Source of the DNA: Penelope pileata
Taxonomy: Eukaryota; Chordata; Aves; Galliformes; Cracidae
DNA length: 64,000 bases
Direction of reading: 5' to 3'
NCBI GenBank assembly: GCA_013396635.1
Contig: WBMW01003175.1
Location: 396,090-460,089, forward strand
Shown here: positions 26,577 through 38,060 of the stretch, in pieces
Position numbering within the stretch: the stretch's first letter is position 1
How the letters are laid out: every line of letters starts with the position of its first letter
Position numbers and translations under genes: made by a program
Notes under the pieces: model-generated
Seen by the model: the letters and a program-made list of their open reading frames with translations, nothing else
Told to the model about the DNA's origin: nothing
Databases searched by the model: none

Positions 26577-26830
26577 GATTCTCAAAAGCCTTTGGATAAA
26601 GTACCTCATAAGAGTCAGTTAAACGTGATAACCATGGGGTTAGTAATATAGTCTTGCCACAGATTAAGAACAGCTTTCATAATGGGAAGGTAAGAGTAGG
26701 AATAAATCTGGAGTTCTTAGTGGAATTAAGCTATTTATTAGTAGTACTTCAGGGATCAAAGCTAGGACGAGCACTGTTCAGTACAGCCAAGAATAATCTA
26801 GATGAGTAGGTGAATGTTGAGGCAACTTCT
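26577..26830 (+). mobile_element. ancient CR1-type LINE, reverse-transcriptase relic
   Basis: From 26577 the plus strand reads DSQKPLDKVPHKS, resembling the KAFDKVPH block of CR1-clade reverse transcriptases. In another frame 26747-26806 reads LQGSKLGRALFSTAKNNLDE, resembling the PQGSxLGPxLFxxxxNDLDE block (motif B) that follows about 50 residues later in the intact enzyme. The spacing and order of the two blocks agree with the family, and the frame change between them indicates indels. This copy is much more decayed than the minus-strand CR1 at 34.5 kb and is probably an old subfamily. Its boundaries are approximate. Confidence 0.65.
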
Positions 26831-29800
26831 CACCTAGCCCATTATGATCTTCTTCACACTGCAAAACTTTTCTTTTGTACACTTGAAGCCCTATTTCTTC
26901 TCTTTTCTCCACTAATTCCTTCTTTGGTAGATAGAGGTTACCAGTTATGATCACAACTGGGTTCATCCCTATTGAGGCCTCTTAGAACAATTCCAGTAAG
27001 TAATATTAACTCTGGGAAAATAGTAAATGTAAGTCACTAACCACCTGAAAGAAAAACTTATAGTTCCTAGTTGGACTAAGTATTGAGAATCATGATAAAA
27101 AACAGTAGGACCAACTAGTGAAAAGCATGAAGTAGGAAAATATCAAGATCTCATATACAAATCAGTGGTAAGATATGTATGACTTATAAAATCATTTTAA
27201 ATATTATGTTAGATCTGAGTTTTTATGTGTCAAAATAGAAGACAGTTATCGAAGAAACAGATTAGATTAAGGGCAATGAAAAATATAGTAGATCTGGGGA
27301 GGAAAATGTCACAAAAAAATAGCCTCCTAGGCTGACGCTGTAAGCTGTTGTGAAAGGACGGTAAAGTAACTGGTCAGATGAAGATTTTCCTAGGTAACAG
27401 TAGACCTAACTGTTGTTTACACATATAGTTTTTATGTTCCTGGCAACAAGGCATATTAGAATGACATCTGAGGACATAGTAATAGAAGAGCCAATTCTGT
27501 AATTCCTCTTATTAGTGCATATATCTTAACAGTACATCTTCACACACTGCTATGATGCCACCAGGTCTTCCAGGAAAGTAAGGAAAAAGGCTTCTAATGG
27601 ATAAAGCCTGTTAATGTATCTTGGATTGCCATACATAACAAAATCTATTCCTAGAAGTAATGACTTACGTCATCACAAAATTTCAGAAACATACGTGTTT
27701 ATTTGTCCAATTTTGTACTTTCCAAAATTCAGGTACATCAAATAATACACAATATTCAAAAATTTAATAATTGAATTTTCTCCTGTTGAACTTGGTCATT
27801 ATTTCCAACAGTTTCCCCTTAACAAGATTTCTTCATTGAGGAATATAGTAGTTTTTGAGTTGCTTATATAGGTACATGAAATTGAAAACCTTAGTTTCCT
27901 CTTTCATTATGGAACATGTACAGAAATAACAAATAAGAAACACATATTTCTATAACTGAGTACTAACCTGGACATTCTTAAACTGGACTGTGCACCCAAC
28001 AAAGAGCCTCACTTGGGTGTCACTCTTTCTACATACTGTGCAACTCAATTAAAATTCATTACAGCAATCAGACTTACACGGCTTTATTTTTCTTGCATCT
28101 TTTTCTATAAAAGATGTTTTATTTTGCTATCAGTACATCTTTGTCAGTTTATCTTTGTGTGCTCTTTTGTATGAAAAACAGGCAGTTCTAAAGAGACTGC
28201 AGTACTGTCATTAGTTGCTGGAGATGTGGTTTGCATTCAACTATGGACAATGAGGTACTGAGAGAAGACTGTATATGTGATGGATGCTTAACAATTAAGA
28301 ATCTTAAGTTGAATGTGGAGATGCTGGGAAGAAAAGCAGAGATCATCAAGAGGATAAGTGAGTGTAAGAGATTTATCAACGAAACATGATTAGTTTTAAA
28401 TGTAGAAAATGAAAGAGCAAGGAGGTCTGTGGGAGAGCTGAGAACAACCTATTGGGAAAAAGAGGAAGAGGAAGAAGAGTTTAAGTGAAATGAAAAAGAA
28501 ATTTGCGTTATGAACAAGATCCTGTGGAGCTTATGGTAAGCCTTGGCTGACAGAGCACTCAATCACAGAACAGTGAGTGGACAATGATGATGGCAGCAAG
28601 CAAAAACTGCCCAGCAACTAGAGGCAAACTAAAATACACACTTTTTAATGTTTAATTTTTCTCATCCTGACTTTTCTGTCATGCATATAGTTACAGTTAA
28701 CTACTGTACAATATGCTATAGCAGAGCATCATCTCTGTTGGTAGGCACCAGTAGCATCAAATATGAAAGATTCTTGGTTTTCATGATAACTCTGAGACAC
28801 TTATAATGCCAAGTGCAGGGTGGCAAGCTAATCATGATTTTGGAGGCAATTAAAAATTTTACCAATGCAGGTCAGTTGGATGTATGTGACCTGCAGGTAA
28901 CAAATAATTTGCAACTAATAGAGAAACTAGGCTGTTTATTACAGGAAAATAGAATATGAGACTGCAAATAGGAAGGCAGTAACTATGAAAAAGTGTGATT
29001 GATATAGAAATAGTAACGTCATCCTATCACAAAGATCTCAATTTCCTGAAAACAGCTTTATTTCGGTGAATCTGTCCTATTTCTAAGTGAAACAATTCAT
29101 TTGGGAGAAATGCTGAGGGCACAGAGGAGATTGTTTTGCAAATTTTTTTGCTTTCCTCTGGGAAATTCTTCCATTACACAGTCTTTTATCTTTCCTGTAG
29201 GATCAGCACAATACATTCTTCTCAGGACTGTAAAAGGGAGACTACAGGTCCTGGGCCAGATTCTGCTGCAAGGGTGAATATCCGTACCTCTGACTTCAGT
29301 ATTTTCTGTATAGATATATCTAGACAAAATATGGTTCATTTAGAGGTAAAGATTCTCAATGGTTTAATATGACCAATACCTTTCTGTGTTCATGGAGCTA
29401 AGGTGATTTACTGTAGCATAAAATCTAGTCCCTTAGGTGGCAGGAATACAAGAACACAACCCTGAAGTTAAAAAAAAAGCATCCGCTTTTTGTTGAATGG
29501 CATAAGACATCAATGCTAATACTGGTGTCTACTATTCCCACTCAAGCCACTGTCTAAAAGAATATCTCAATGAGTGAATTGAACCATTAGGACAATAGCA
29601 ATACACACAGTACTACACTGCTAGGGTCAGTGGGACAGTATTGGTACTGAAACATTTTCCAGGCAACTGAGGCCAGAAAAGTTGTAAGATTGGCTTATTC
29701 CTTATCTTTCATTAAAGTTGAAACAATAAAGAACTTATGAATACATAAAAGGTTTTAATGCAGTCCTCTAAGACCATCCATCCTCTTCAAGGTTCTAAAG

Positions 29801-30680
29801 AAATATGGGTCAATGCAGGGTTTTGAAAAACAAGCGACAACTTTAAACAATATTAACTGACAAAATAAATGTGAACAAGCATTTTAAAAAGTTTGGGGCA
29901 GCATTGTAGTATGAGTGCTTAGTTAAAGTGAGATTCCTACATTTATATTCAGTAAATAAGAGACTTGTAAGAGAGCCACTGTGCTGTCTAAAAGAGACAG
30001 ACTTTCTGTCATAGGTGACATACTCAGCACTGTAGAGATGGCTGCAGAGTCTGAGCCTTGTAGATAATGAGAGAGAAAAAGCAAATCTTTCTGGAAAAGG
30101 TTTTGCTCTTGCTTGCTAAGAGAAAAGGGTTTGAATCAGTACAGTGATTAAAGCCAAGTTTCACAAAGAGCGTAACTCTATATCTGAGCTGAAATGTGTT
30201 GGACCACTAGGTTGAGGTACAGACAGTGCCAGGTTCTGAAAGTGTACTTTTTCAGTGGTTTTGGAATTTGGGCTTTTTGTTTGTTTGCTTTCCTAGAACT
30301 ACATTTTGAAAGCTGTGACCCTTTTAAGTGTTGATGAAGGCATATGAAACTTTACTGTGCCATGTACAATTCGGCCATATCTTTTTTGTTCTCTAATTGG
30401 CTCCTTTTCCTTTCCAGATAATCTTTATAGCAGCAAATGATTTCTTCCCCTTCAATATAAGCAAGAAATAATTTTCAATCTTATTTCATTCCATTATGTT
30501 ACTGAAATTAAAAATACAGTAAACAGAACTGGAATTTGAATAGTGGTGCTAAAGGAATTTCCATCTAAATCAAAAGAATTTGAATTATTCTTATTTAAGA
30601 CCAATTTTTACTTTTTAGACTCTTACCTTGAGTAATTTATACAATGCTGGCTACTGTACCTTTGTAAAGGTTTAATTGCT
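26831..30680. other. AT-rich non-genic stretch
   Basis: No gene seen. The frames at 28188-28379 (-), 29097-29339 (-) and 29136-29372 (+) are short and unrecognised. A purine run lies near 28460-28480. The words GGGCCAGATTCTGCTGCAAGG and ACCTCTGACTTCAG at about 29252-29300 look like half of an old amniote repeat of the kind seen at 7020 and 63837. Confidence 0.5.
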
Positions 30681-30689
30681 CTTCAGGGG

Positions 30690-31070
30690 AGCAGTGTAGA
30701 GCAATTATACAAATGATACCAGATATCAATGATTTAAGATATGAGAAAAGACTGGGAAAGTTGAGCATATTCTCAGTGGAAAAGAAGAGATTTCGTGTAA
30801 CCCAACTGAAGTTTCAAAAATTGTGAAGAGGACTGATAAAATTGATCCAAGCAAGCTCTTTACACTTGCAAGACCACAGAAGCTAGAAGACATGATCTAA
30901 AAATTAGAAAGTTAGGAACAAGAAAAGAAGAACAAAGGCAAAACTATTTTACACAGGATTAGAAGTGTATGGAATAAATTACTATAAAGGGCCCCTGAAG
31001 CAAGATGCATCATTGAATTCAAGAGGGAATTAGATGAATTTCTAAACAAAAAGAGCAGAAAGAGGAGTAG
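30690..31070 (+). mobile_element. ancient CR1-type LINE, C-terminal coding relic
   Basis: At 30741 the plus strand reads YEKRLGKLSIFSVEKKRFR, which closely resembles the YEERLxxLGLFSLExRRxR block near the end of CR1 ORF2. At about 31014 it reads IEFKRELDEFLNKK, resembling the final EVFKxxLDxxL block. Stops and frameshifts lie between. The poor conservation suggests an old subfamily, like the relic at 26577-26830. The two share orientation, and together they cover reverse transcriptase and C-terminus, but 3.9 kb separates them. They could be one element split by later insertions or two independent copies. Confidence 0.7.
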
Positions 31071-31378
31071 TAGAGACAATAGGCAAATGGAAATAGGGAA
31101 AACAATAAGGAAGAAGCAAGAAGAGCACAAGGGCCTTTTCCTGTTATTTCTTTGGTTCTTCTTTCCTGTACTGTTTCTTGGATATTGATTTACTATCACC
31201 TAAAACAATGAAGCAGCCCTGTAGCACAGGTCAGTCTGATGCAGTCTTATAGTCTTTATTCAATAACGACTGACAACATTTTATAGCAAATTCATCTAAT
31301 TAAAGGGCTCCTGGAATTTGGGCCATGGTCAGCTTAGATCAAATTTTGAAAAAGAACCAATTAATGATTCTAACCTAG

Positions 31379-31940
31379 TGTACCGATTTTGGCTAGGATA
31401 GAGTTTATTTCCTTCACAGTGGCTGGTATGGTGCCATGGTTTGGAATTAGGACGAGAATAATGTTGATAACGTGCTGGTGTTTCAGTTGTTGCTGAGCAG
31501 TACTTACACAGGGTCAAGGACTTTTCAACTTCTCACACTACCCTGCCAGTGAGGAGTGTGGAGGAGCACAAGGAGCTGAGAGATCACAGAACCAGGTGAC
31601 CCAAACTGGCCACAGGGAAATCCCATACCATAGAGCATCGTGCTGAGCAATAAAACTGTGTGAGTTGGTTTGAGACAGGAGTTGCCTTTTCTCAGGGACT
31701 GGCTGAGCATCGGTTGGCAGATAGTGAGTAGTTGCATAATGCATCGCTTGTTTTGTGTATTTTCTTGGTATTTTTATTATCATTATTATTTTTCCTTTCT
31801 TTTCTGTCCTATTATGTTGTCTTTATCTCAAACCATGAGTTTTATCTTTTTTTTCCCCAATTCTTTTTCCCCCATCCCACTGTGGGGGGTAAGTGAACAG
31901 CTATGTGATGCTTAGCTGCCTGCTGGGTTAAACTATAACA
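31379..31940 (+). mobile_element. solo LTR of an avian endogenous retrovirus
   Basis: The 562-bp unit starts TG and ends CA (TGTACCGATTTTGG...TTAAACTATAACA). It is flanked by ACCTAG (31373-31378) and TCCTAG (31941-31946), a 6-bp target duplication with one change. Its body follows a widespread avian LTR: GGCTAGGATAGAG near the start, TTGCTGAGCAGT, a CATACCATA block, a TATA-like AATAAAACTG at about 31649, GCATCGCTTGTTTTGTGT, a GTCTTTATCTCAAACC block near the polyadenylation region, and a C-run/G-run pair just before the end. There is no internal gag-pol-env region on either side, so it is the product of LTR-LTR recombination. I believe the family is ERVL- or ERVK-like; I cannot fix the subfamily. 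Confidence 0.88.
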
Positions 31941-31946
31941 TCCTAG

Positions 31947-34535
31947 TTAGCTATATTGGACTATGTATCTAGGAACTCCACCACCAAAGAGACATGCTTG
32001 TAAAAGAGGTCTTTTCCATCTCACAACTCCTGCAATTGCTGGCAAAAGCAATTTGCCAGAATACCTAGCAACCTGCTCCTGGGCTATCCATCTGCTTAGA
32101 AGCTACCTTCTACTACTAGACGCAAAAGCTGCAGTTACATGAACATTTTCTTTAGTGAGAAAGTCAATTTATGAAGTTCTGGCTTCCAACCACAGCTTCT
32201 TATTTCAGTCTTCACACCATGATTTGCTTTATTCCCAAGAAGTAGCACCAGAAATTTGAGTTGATTTAACAGATTCCTAGTATATGTGTTGTATTAATTC
32301 TTCTGTGGTGGTGCAAACCAATAAGGAACAACAAAGTCTGTGAAGCTGTGCATACACAGAAATAAGAGATTCCATTGATTTACTTTCAGACAGGTATATT
32401 CAGAATGGCAGCTTTAATCATATAGGAATGAAAGGCTGAGAAGTCCATGTTCACCTGAGAAAGCTTCTTGGGTATCATTGTTGACTGCTACCCATGTCCA
32501 GATTTTAAAATCTATTTCTCAACCATAGTAAATATTTAAAATCTAATTATTGCCCAGTTGTTCTATTCTCTTCCACTGTTTTCTACCTGTTGTATTTTTT
32601 GCATGTCAGGCCTATGACTTTCTTATGTCGAAAAACATCGTATGGACAATAACATGTTAAAATCCTAGTCCTTGCATACTTGTCTTATATCTTTCAGAAT
32701 TGCATGAAAAAAAATAATATTTCCTGTTTTGTTTTCTTTGGAAGTAGCAGGACGTTTGAAAGGATTACGCAGTGTCTTTCAACTTAAAGCTTGGTTTTAT
32801 TTTTCTTGAAGAAAATGTACAATTTTTTTACTCTACATTTTAAATATTAATTTCCAAGGTATCAATGGCTAATTGTTCAGCAGTTACTTTAATGTTTCAG
32901 ATAGGGAATAAGTAGCCTTTGGGAGAACAGATCATGCTTTTAAAGTAAGTCTAGCTACAGTAAAGGATTATTACTAGAAGACATCCACTGCATACAGTCA
33001 CTGCTATTTCTTTCTCTGTTCAAAGACAGAAACAGAGTGGTAAAACTTAATCTCATTTTAAAAAAAATTAAAAATCTAGATTTTGCCTGATAGCTTCATG
33101 TCAGTATCTGGAGCTCTGAAAGATGAGCTCTGAAGGAGAAAAGACTATGACTGTTGGCTGACAGCCTCTCCTCATGCTGAGCATAGTTGAACAGGAAATT
33201 CATTTGCCCTTTACTACCTGTTTCACAGTTCAGTGTCTTTGTGTGACTCCAGCTTCTCTGGTCTTCAGTGAAACCGTGGTCTATGAACTTGTCAGCTGAA
33301 AACAGTCTGGTTTAGCCTCCTTGGGTAAGGCCCTCAGAGCTTGCCAGCAAAAGTACCAACATCAGTGCTCTTGAGCCTTGTCTGCTGCAGGTCCTGCAAG
33401 GCCAAGAGAACCAGAGTGTACCAGACTAAGTAAAGAAGAAATCTGAAATTATATCGCAAAGGAAGATTAACATTTCCATGTGATTATATCTTTGGTGACA
33501 TCCTTTGGGAACTCCATCCCACAACAACAAGCAGGCAAGGCAGTCCTGAGCATAACGTGTCTGTTGCAAAGCTATTAAATGAGAAGTAACATATGCCTAA
33601 ACTCTGACCAACAACATTCCTAGTCTGATTGTTTCCATATTAGAAAAGGTGTCTCAAACGACAGAGACAGCAATCCTCAGTAGGAACTTGAACAATTTTT
33701 CACAACACTTGTAATGGACAGCTCATGTCCTGTAATCTCCATGGCTCTGATAGAAGGAGTAAACACATGGAGCAGGGCCCAGCTGTTGGGCCTCGGGTCA
33801 AATGATATCCCTCCACTCCCCTCCCTCTACATAGCTTTTGGATCTCCTCTGAGGTCACCAAATGTCATGGCCATAATATGTTATGACTATTTGGGGAGTG
33901 TTTTCCTCAGTTCAAAGTTCATGAAATAATGTGAGTGTTCCTCTGCAGTCTGCCTGTCTGATGGGATTTTATCTTGAAAATAAATGACGAAACTGATGAT
34001 TTGTTAACACAAGTTAATGCATAGATGAGAACATGTGGAGGTTTTGAGAGTACAAAGACTGCTGGAATTTTGTTGGAGGACTTTGCCGTGAAGTAGAAAC
34101 TAAGGATGTTTTAAACATGCTCCTACTGTCTTCTGTGAGTGGTTCCCGCCCTGTGCTCTTCCTTGATTTCTGGAAATATCTGGAAAAGTGCTATGTGGCA
34201 AAGGCCAAAAGCATAGATGAGACTGCTAACAGTTAATGCCATGGATGATGACCAGCCACAATTTAAGTCTGTGACTTGTACCTACAAAGCAATTACTACC
34301 GTGAAACTGAACTTACTTATCTTTTTTCTGGAAATGTATCTATTTACGCCACTTTTATATATAGTTTACAGATTGTGTCAGCATATGCTTGGGATATTTG
34401 GGTGAAATACTTGTAGAGGAAGCAAGAGGTATAATTTTTACTAATCAAATACATTGGTAGTTTAGACTGTTAAAAAATTATCTACATCTGTTTTTATAGT
34501 AAATATTTCTAATAATAGTGTTCTTTATTCTACTA
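31947..34535. other. non-genic stretch between the LTR and a large CR1
   Basis: No gene seen. The frames at 33714-33929 and 34217-34405 (+) are short and unrecognised. A 10-bp direct repeat GAGCTCTGAA occurs twice near 33111-33135. Confidence 0.55.
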
Positions 34536-34539
34536 TTAC

Positions 34540-36135
34540 AGAATCACAGACTCGTAGAAGCATAAAATCATAGAATGGCTTAGACCAGAAGGGACCTTAA
34601 AGATCATTCAATTCCAACCCCATTGCTGCGAGCAGGGCTGCCACCCACTAGATCAGGCTGCCCAGGGCCTCTTCCAACCTGGCCTTGAACACCTCCAGAG
34701 ATGGGGCATCAGCAACTTCTCTGGGTAAACTCTTCCAGTTCCTCAACACTCTCTGAGGAAAGGATTTTTTCCTAACATCTAACCTAAATCTATCCTCTTC
34801 TGTTTTGAAGCCATTCCTCTTTGTCTTATCACCATCTGCCTGTGTAAAAAGTCAGTTTATAAGCTCCTCTCATGTGCTGGAAGGTCACAATGAGGTCTCC
34901 CTGGAGACTTCTCCAAGCTGAACAAGCCCAGCTCCCTTGACCTTTCTTCATAGGAGAGGTGTTCCAGCCCCCTGATCACTTTTGCGGCCCTCCTCTGGAC
35001 CTGCTCCAACAGCTCCATGTCTTTCTCATTCTGGGGGACCCAGGTCTGGATGCAGTACTCCAGATGGGGCAGAGTAGAGCAGAACAGTCACTTCGCTTAA
35101 CCTGCTGGCCACACTTCTTTTGATGCAGCCCAGGATACTGTTGGCCTTCCAGGCTGCAAGCACATACTGCTGGCTCATGTCCACCAGGACCCCCAAGTCC
35201 TTCTCTGCATGCCTGCTCTCAAGTTCTTCTCCCAGTTTGTATGCATATCTGGGATTGCTCTGACCCAAGTGCAATTCCATGCACTTGGCCTCATTATGTT
35301 CTCATGGTCCCACTTTTCAAGCCTGTCCAGATGCCTCTGCATGGCATCCCTTCCTTCTATTGTGTCAATTGCACCACTCAGCTTGGTGTCATCTACAAAC
35401 TTGCTAAGAATGCACTCAATTCCACTGTCTGGGTTGTTGAGAAAGATGTTGAAGAGCACTGGTCCCAAAACTGTCCCCTAGGGGACACCATTCATGACCG
35501 GCCTCCACCTGGACATAGAGCCATTCACAACCCTCTGGCTGCAACCATCCAGCCAATTCTTTACCCACTGAACACTTCACCCATATTTCTCCAACTTAGA
35601 GATGAGGATGTGGTGCAGGACCATGTCAAAGGCCTTTCACAAGTCCAGATAGATCATATCAGTTGCTCTTCCTTTGTCCACCGATGCTATCGCTCCACCA
35701 TAGAAGGCCTTGATTGGTCAGGCACACCATACACTTGGTGAAGCCATGCTGGCTGTCTCAGATCACCTCCTCATCTTGAATGTGCCTTGACATGTCTTCC
35801 AGGAAGATTTGCTCCATGATCTTCCCATGCAAAGAGATGAGGCTCACCGGCCTGTAGTTCCCTAGGTCTTCCTTTCTCTTTTCCTTAAAAATGAGAGTGA
35901 TGTTTCACTTTTTCCCGTCACCAGGGACTTCACCTGACAGCTATGACTTTTCAAATATGTTGGAAGGTATCTTGGCGACCACATCAAGCAGCGCCTTCAG
36001 GACCCTGGGATGCATGTTGTCCGACCCGATAGACTTGTACACATTCAGCCTCATGAGGCAGTCTAAGATATGGTCTGCTCTTACAGTGCAGCAGGGGGAG
36101 TTTCCTGCCCCCAAACTCCACCTAGAGTTCCAGAG
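34540..36135 (-). mobile_element. CR1 LINE, 5'-truncated, about 1.6 kb
   Basis: On the plus strand the element begins with its 3' tail, GAATCACAGACTCGTAG and ATAAAATCATAGAATGG, short degenerate copies of the CR1 terminal repeat. Then come the AGGGACCTTAAAGATCATTC and TCCAACCCC blocks, and the coding part of ORF2 in reverse. The 5' UTR, ORF1 and endonuclease are absent, the usual 5' truncation. It is the longest and best preserved CR1 in the window. Coding relics are described in the next entry. Confidence 0.95.
35026..36135 (-). pseudogene. CR1 ORF2 reverse transcriptase, broken
   Basis: Reading from 36135 downward: DNMHPRVLKALLDVVAKIP (about 36050-35980) is the N-terminal finger region; further down, the VPQG motif has its glutamine codon changed to TAG (35478-35480), giving V-P-stop-G. 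The catalytic F-V-D-D box (normally F/Y-A-D-D) is at 35388-35399. After a frameshift near 35280, LHLGQSNPRYAYKL and EKDLGVLV are followed by ILGCIKRSVASR, all typical of the CR1 thumb region. The intact enzyme copies its RNA at the nicked target. This copy has at least one stop and several frameshifts and cannot make a working protein. The plus-strand frame at 35241-35741 (166 codons) is merely antisense to it. Confidence 0.93.
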
Positions 36136-36587
36136 ACATGAGAGGAGAATGTATAGATACAGCTTCTGAGTTTGGGACAGTTCAAACTGAGGCAAAATCT
36201 TTGTTCAGTGCCACGAGTGCTCTTGTTATTCTGATCAGAAATCTGTCAAAATTTGGCCAGGAATTTATAGATCAGGGTTGTCTGCTTTTTCCTTCTGGTT
36301 GACTTGCTGTTATTTAAAGGGTTACAGCTTGTGGGGTGGAAGAAGACTCTCATCCTTGAAATACATTTTACAGAGCATAGCAGGACCTCTGAAACCCTCT
36401 TGTGATCCTCCGGCAGCAGCGGCAGCCTCTAGGGTGTCACCAAAGTAAGGATGGGGAAAAGGACCAGCAAAAGTCTTACACCTCACATTAGGAAAGATGC
36501 TAAGGCTGCTTGCCTGGTTGTTCCTCAGCCCGACTTGCCCAGAGATGGGTACATTCACAGATCTTGCCCTAAATCTTGAACACAAAT

Positions 36588-36590
36588 GTA

Positions 36591-36613
<23 letters not shown>
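36588..36613. repeat. (TA)n microsatellite
   Basis: About 13 TA units followed by a T-run to about 36620. Confidence 0.95.
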
Positions 36614-36622
<9 letters not shown>

Positions 36623-36700
36623 CATGTATTTATATGCATTCTCTCTCCCCTTATAACCACTTATTATGTTGTAGATCTGTCCAGATCATCATAATTCAAC

Positions 36701-36726
36701 TAGCCTAAGAGTCTAGCCTAAGAGTC
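36701..36726 (+). repeat. 13-bp tandem duplication
   Basis: TAGCCTAAGAGTC twice, identical copies. Confidence 0.9.
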
Positions 36727-37307
36727 AACATATTGATACATGTTAGTCTGTTTCTCTTTAATTACCTGAGAAAGAGGAAAATAATGATTTTATAAATATA
36801 GAAGATGTTGAATTTTTAGGAGTAGTGGTTCTCCAACCTATTGTGAAGCAGCACATACAAGTGTTTTGTGTATGCTGAGATTAATTTTCAATACGCAGTT
36901 TCCCTTGGGATATTTATATTCTTCCAATCAGCATAGAACTGTCCATCAAAAGTAACTTTATAAATATATATACCCACACACCACACACATGCACAGTCAC
37001 TAGCACAAACTTTTTGGGATTGCTTCTTTAAAGAGCTGTAAATCTGAGTAACAATGTCTCTGCACAATGACCTATTCAGGTAGGTGGGTGTTCATTTCAA
37101 CAGACAATTGGAATAGAAATACTTGGTTTATTTCTTTTTATTTTTTTTCCCTTCCACTTTTGCAAACAGTTAAGTCAAAAATTCTCTTGTCTGAGAAGTA
37201 GAAATTATTAATGCAAAGGGGGAAAAATCATTTCACAAGAGGTGCTTTGGAGTCCAGCCTATTTCGGCTTTCTTACTCAAATCATTTACTTTTAATTAGA
37301 TAAAAGA

Positions 37308-37332
37308 ACACACACACACACACACACACACA
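37308..37332. repeat. (AC)n microsatellite
   Basis: About 12 uninterrupted AC units. Probably length-polymorphic. Confidence 0.97.
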
Positions 37333-37539
37333 AATCCAAAGGGGAAAATACTATTTTTTTCATAAATTGCTTCCATCATTTCTGAACTCTGCTAAGCATT
37401 TTTAATAGATATGTGCCCTTAGCTCATCTTTTGCATGCTAACAATTTAATCTGAATACCAATATAGACACAAAATAAACGATTGTTTCCTGCCAGAGGTA
37501 TCTGCAGAAGAAATCTTAGAGTAAAACATTGTCTTTGCA

Positions 37540-38060
37540 GCTCATTGTGTCTCTAATTAGAGTGGAAGGAGGCAGAAGCTTGCTGGTGTCAGTCTGTGTT
37601 TAGCATGCCCTGGAGCTTCAAGCTCCTGTGGGTATCAAAGTGCACTAATTAAATGAGGGGTCCACAATACTGCACTAAACATCAGAGTGAGAGAAAGAGT
37701 CCAGTGTCCTCAGTGCCTTTGAGAATCCATGGCCCACGCTAATTACCCATTGTTGAATTGACTTCCCATTCTACAAGGAATGAATGGTGCCTCTCCCCCC
37801 CCCTTCCCCCAGCCGCCTCCCCCCCTTAGATTTTACCATCTTTGCTTTGGCCGCCTAATTAATCTTATGGAAATCTCCCGAAGCCAGATTCCAGGAAGGT
37901 TGCCCCGATGTTTATAATTTGATTTGTGATGATAAAAGTGAAGACACCCGGTGATGGAACAGTGTCATTTTCAACACTCTTGAGAATCGAAGGGGCTATC
38001 AATCTTTCCCACGTGCATGGCAAACTGATATCCTAGAAAATTAACTTCAATTAATAACAG
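37540..38060. promoter_or_regulatory. candidate conserved enhancer-like element
   Basis: Less AT-rich than its surroundings and free of recognisable transposons. It has four TAATTA homeodomain cores in about 310 bp: inside the palindrome CTCTAATTAGAG (37551-37562), 37646-37651, 37740-37745 and 37856-37861. Further sites are CCATTGTTG, a SOX-like site (37747-37755), a perfect palindrome GGAGCTT-C-AAGCTCC (37612-37626) and a CACGTG E-box (38010-38015). A C-run block (37795-37825) interrupts it. No open frame supports coding. Dense homeodomain/SOX sites in a gene-poor region are typical of developmental enhancers; that is inference, since conservation was not measured. Confidence 0.4.
37795..37825 (-). 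repeat. C-run block with G-quadruplex potential on the minus strand
   Basis: C9 (37795-37803), TT, C5 (37806-37810), a short spacer, C7 (37819-37825). The minus strand has three G-runs of 5-9, of which the longest could serve twice. It could fold as a quadruplex or simply be an unstable homopolymer. Confidence 0.7.

Larger units (their letters stand above)
36136..37500. other. non-genic stretch with simple repeats
   Basis: No gene. Holds a TA microsatellite (36588-36613), a 13-bp tandem pair TAGCCTAAGAGTC (36701-36713 and 36714-36726) and an AC microsatellite (37308-37332). The frame at 36322-36660 (-) translates the TA run as alternating Ile-Tyr and is not a gene. Confidence 0.65.

Noticed and set aside
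30420..30470. Open frame after CCTTTTCCTTTCCAG
   Set aside because: Only 17 codons before a stop and no recognisable protein.
35241..35741. 166-codon plus-strand open frame, the longest in the window
   Set aside because: It is antisense to the CR1 reverse transcriptase, whose motifs read on the minus strand.
36322..36660. 112-codon minus-strand frame
   Set aside because: Begins by translating a TA microsatellite as repeated Ile-Tyr.
36825..36860. TAGTGGTTCTCCAACCTATTG, similar to a hAT-Charlie end
   Set aside because: No matching second end or target duplication found nearby.
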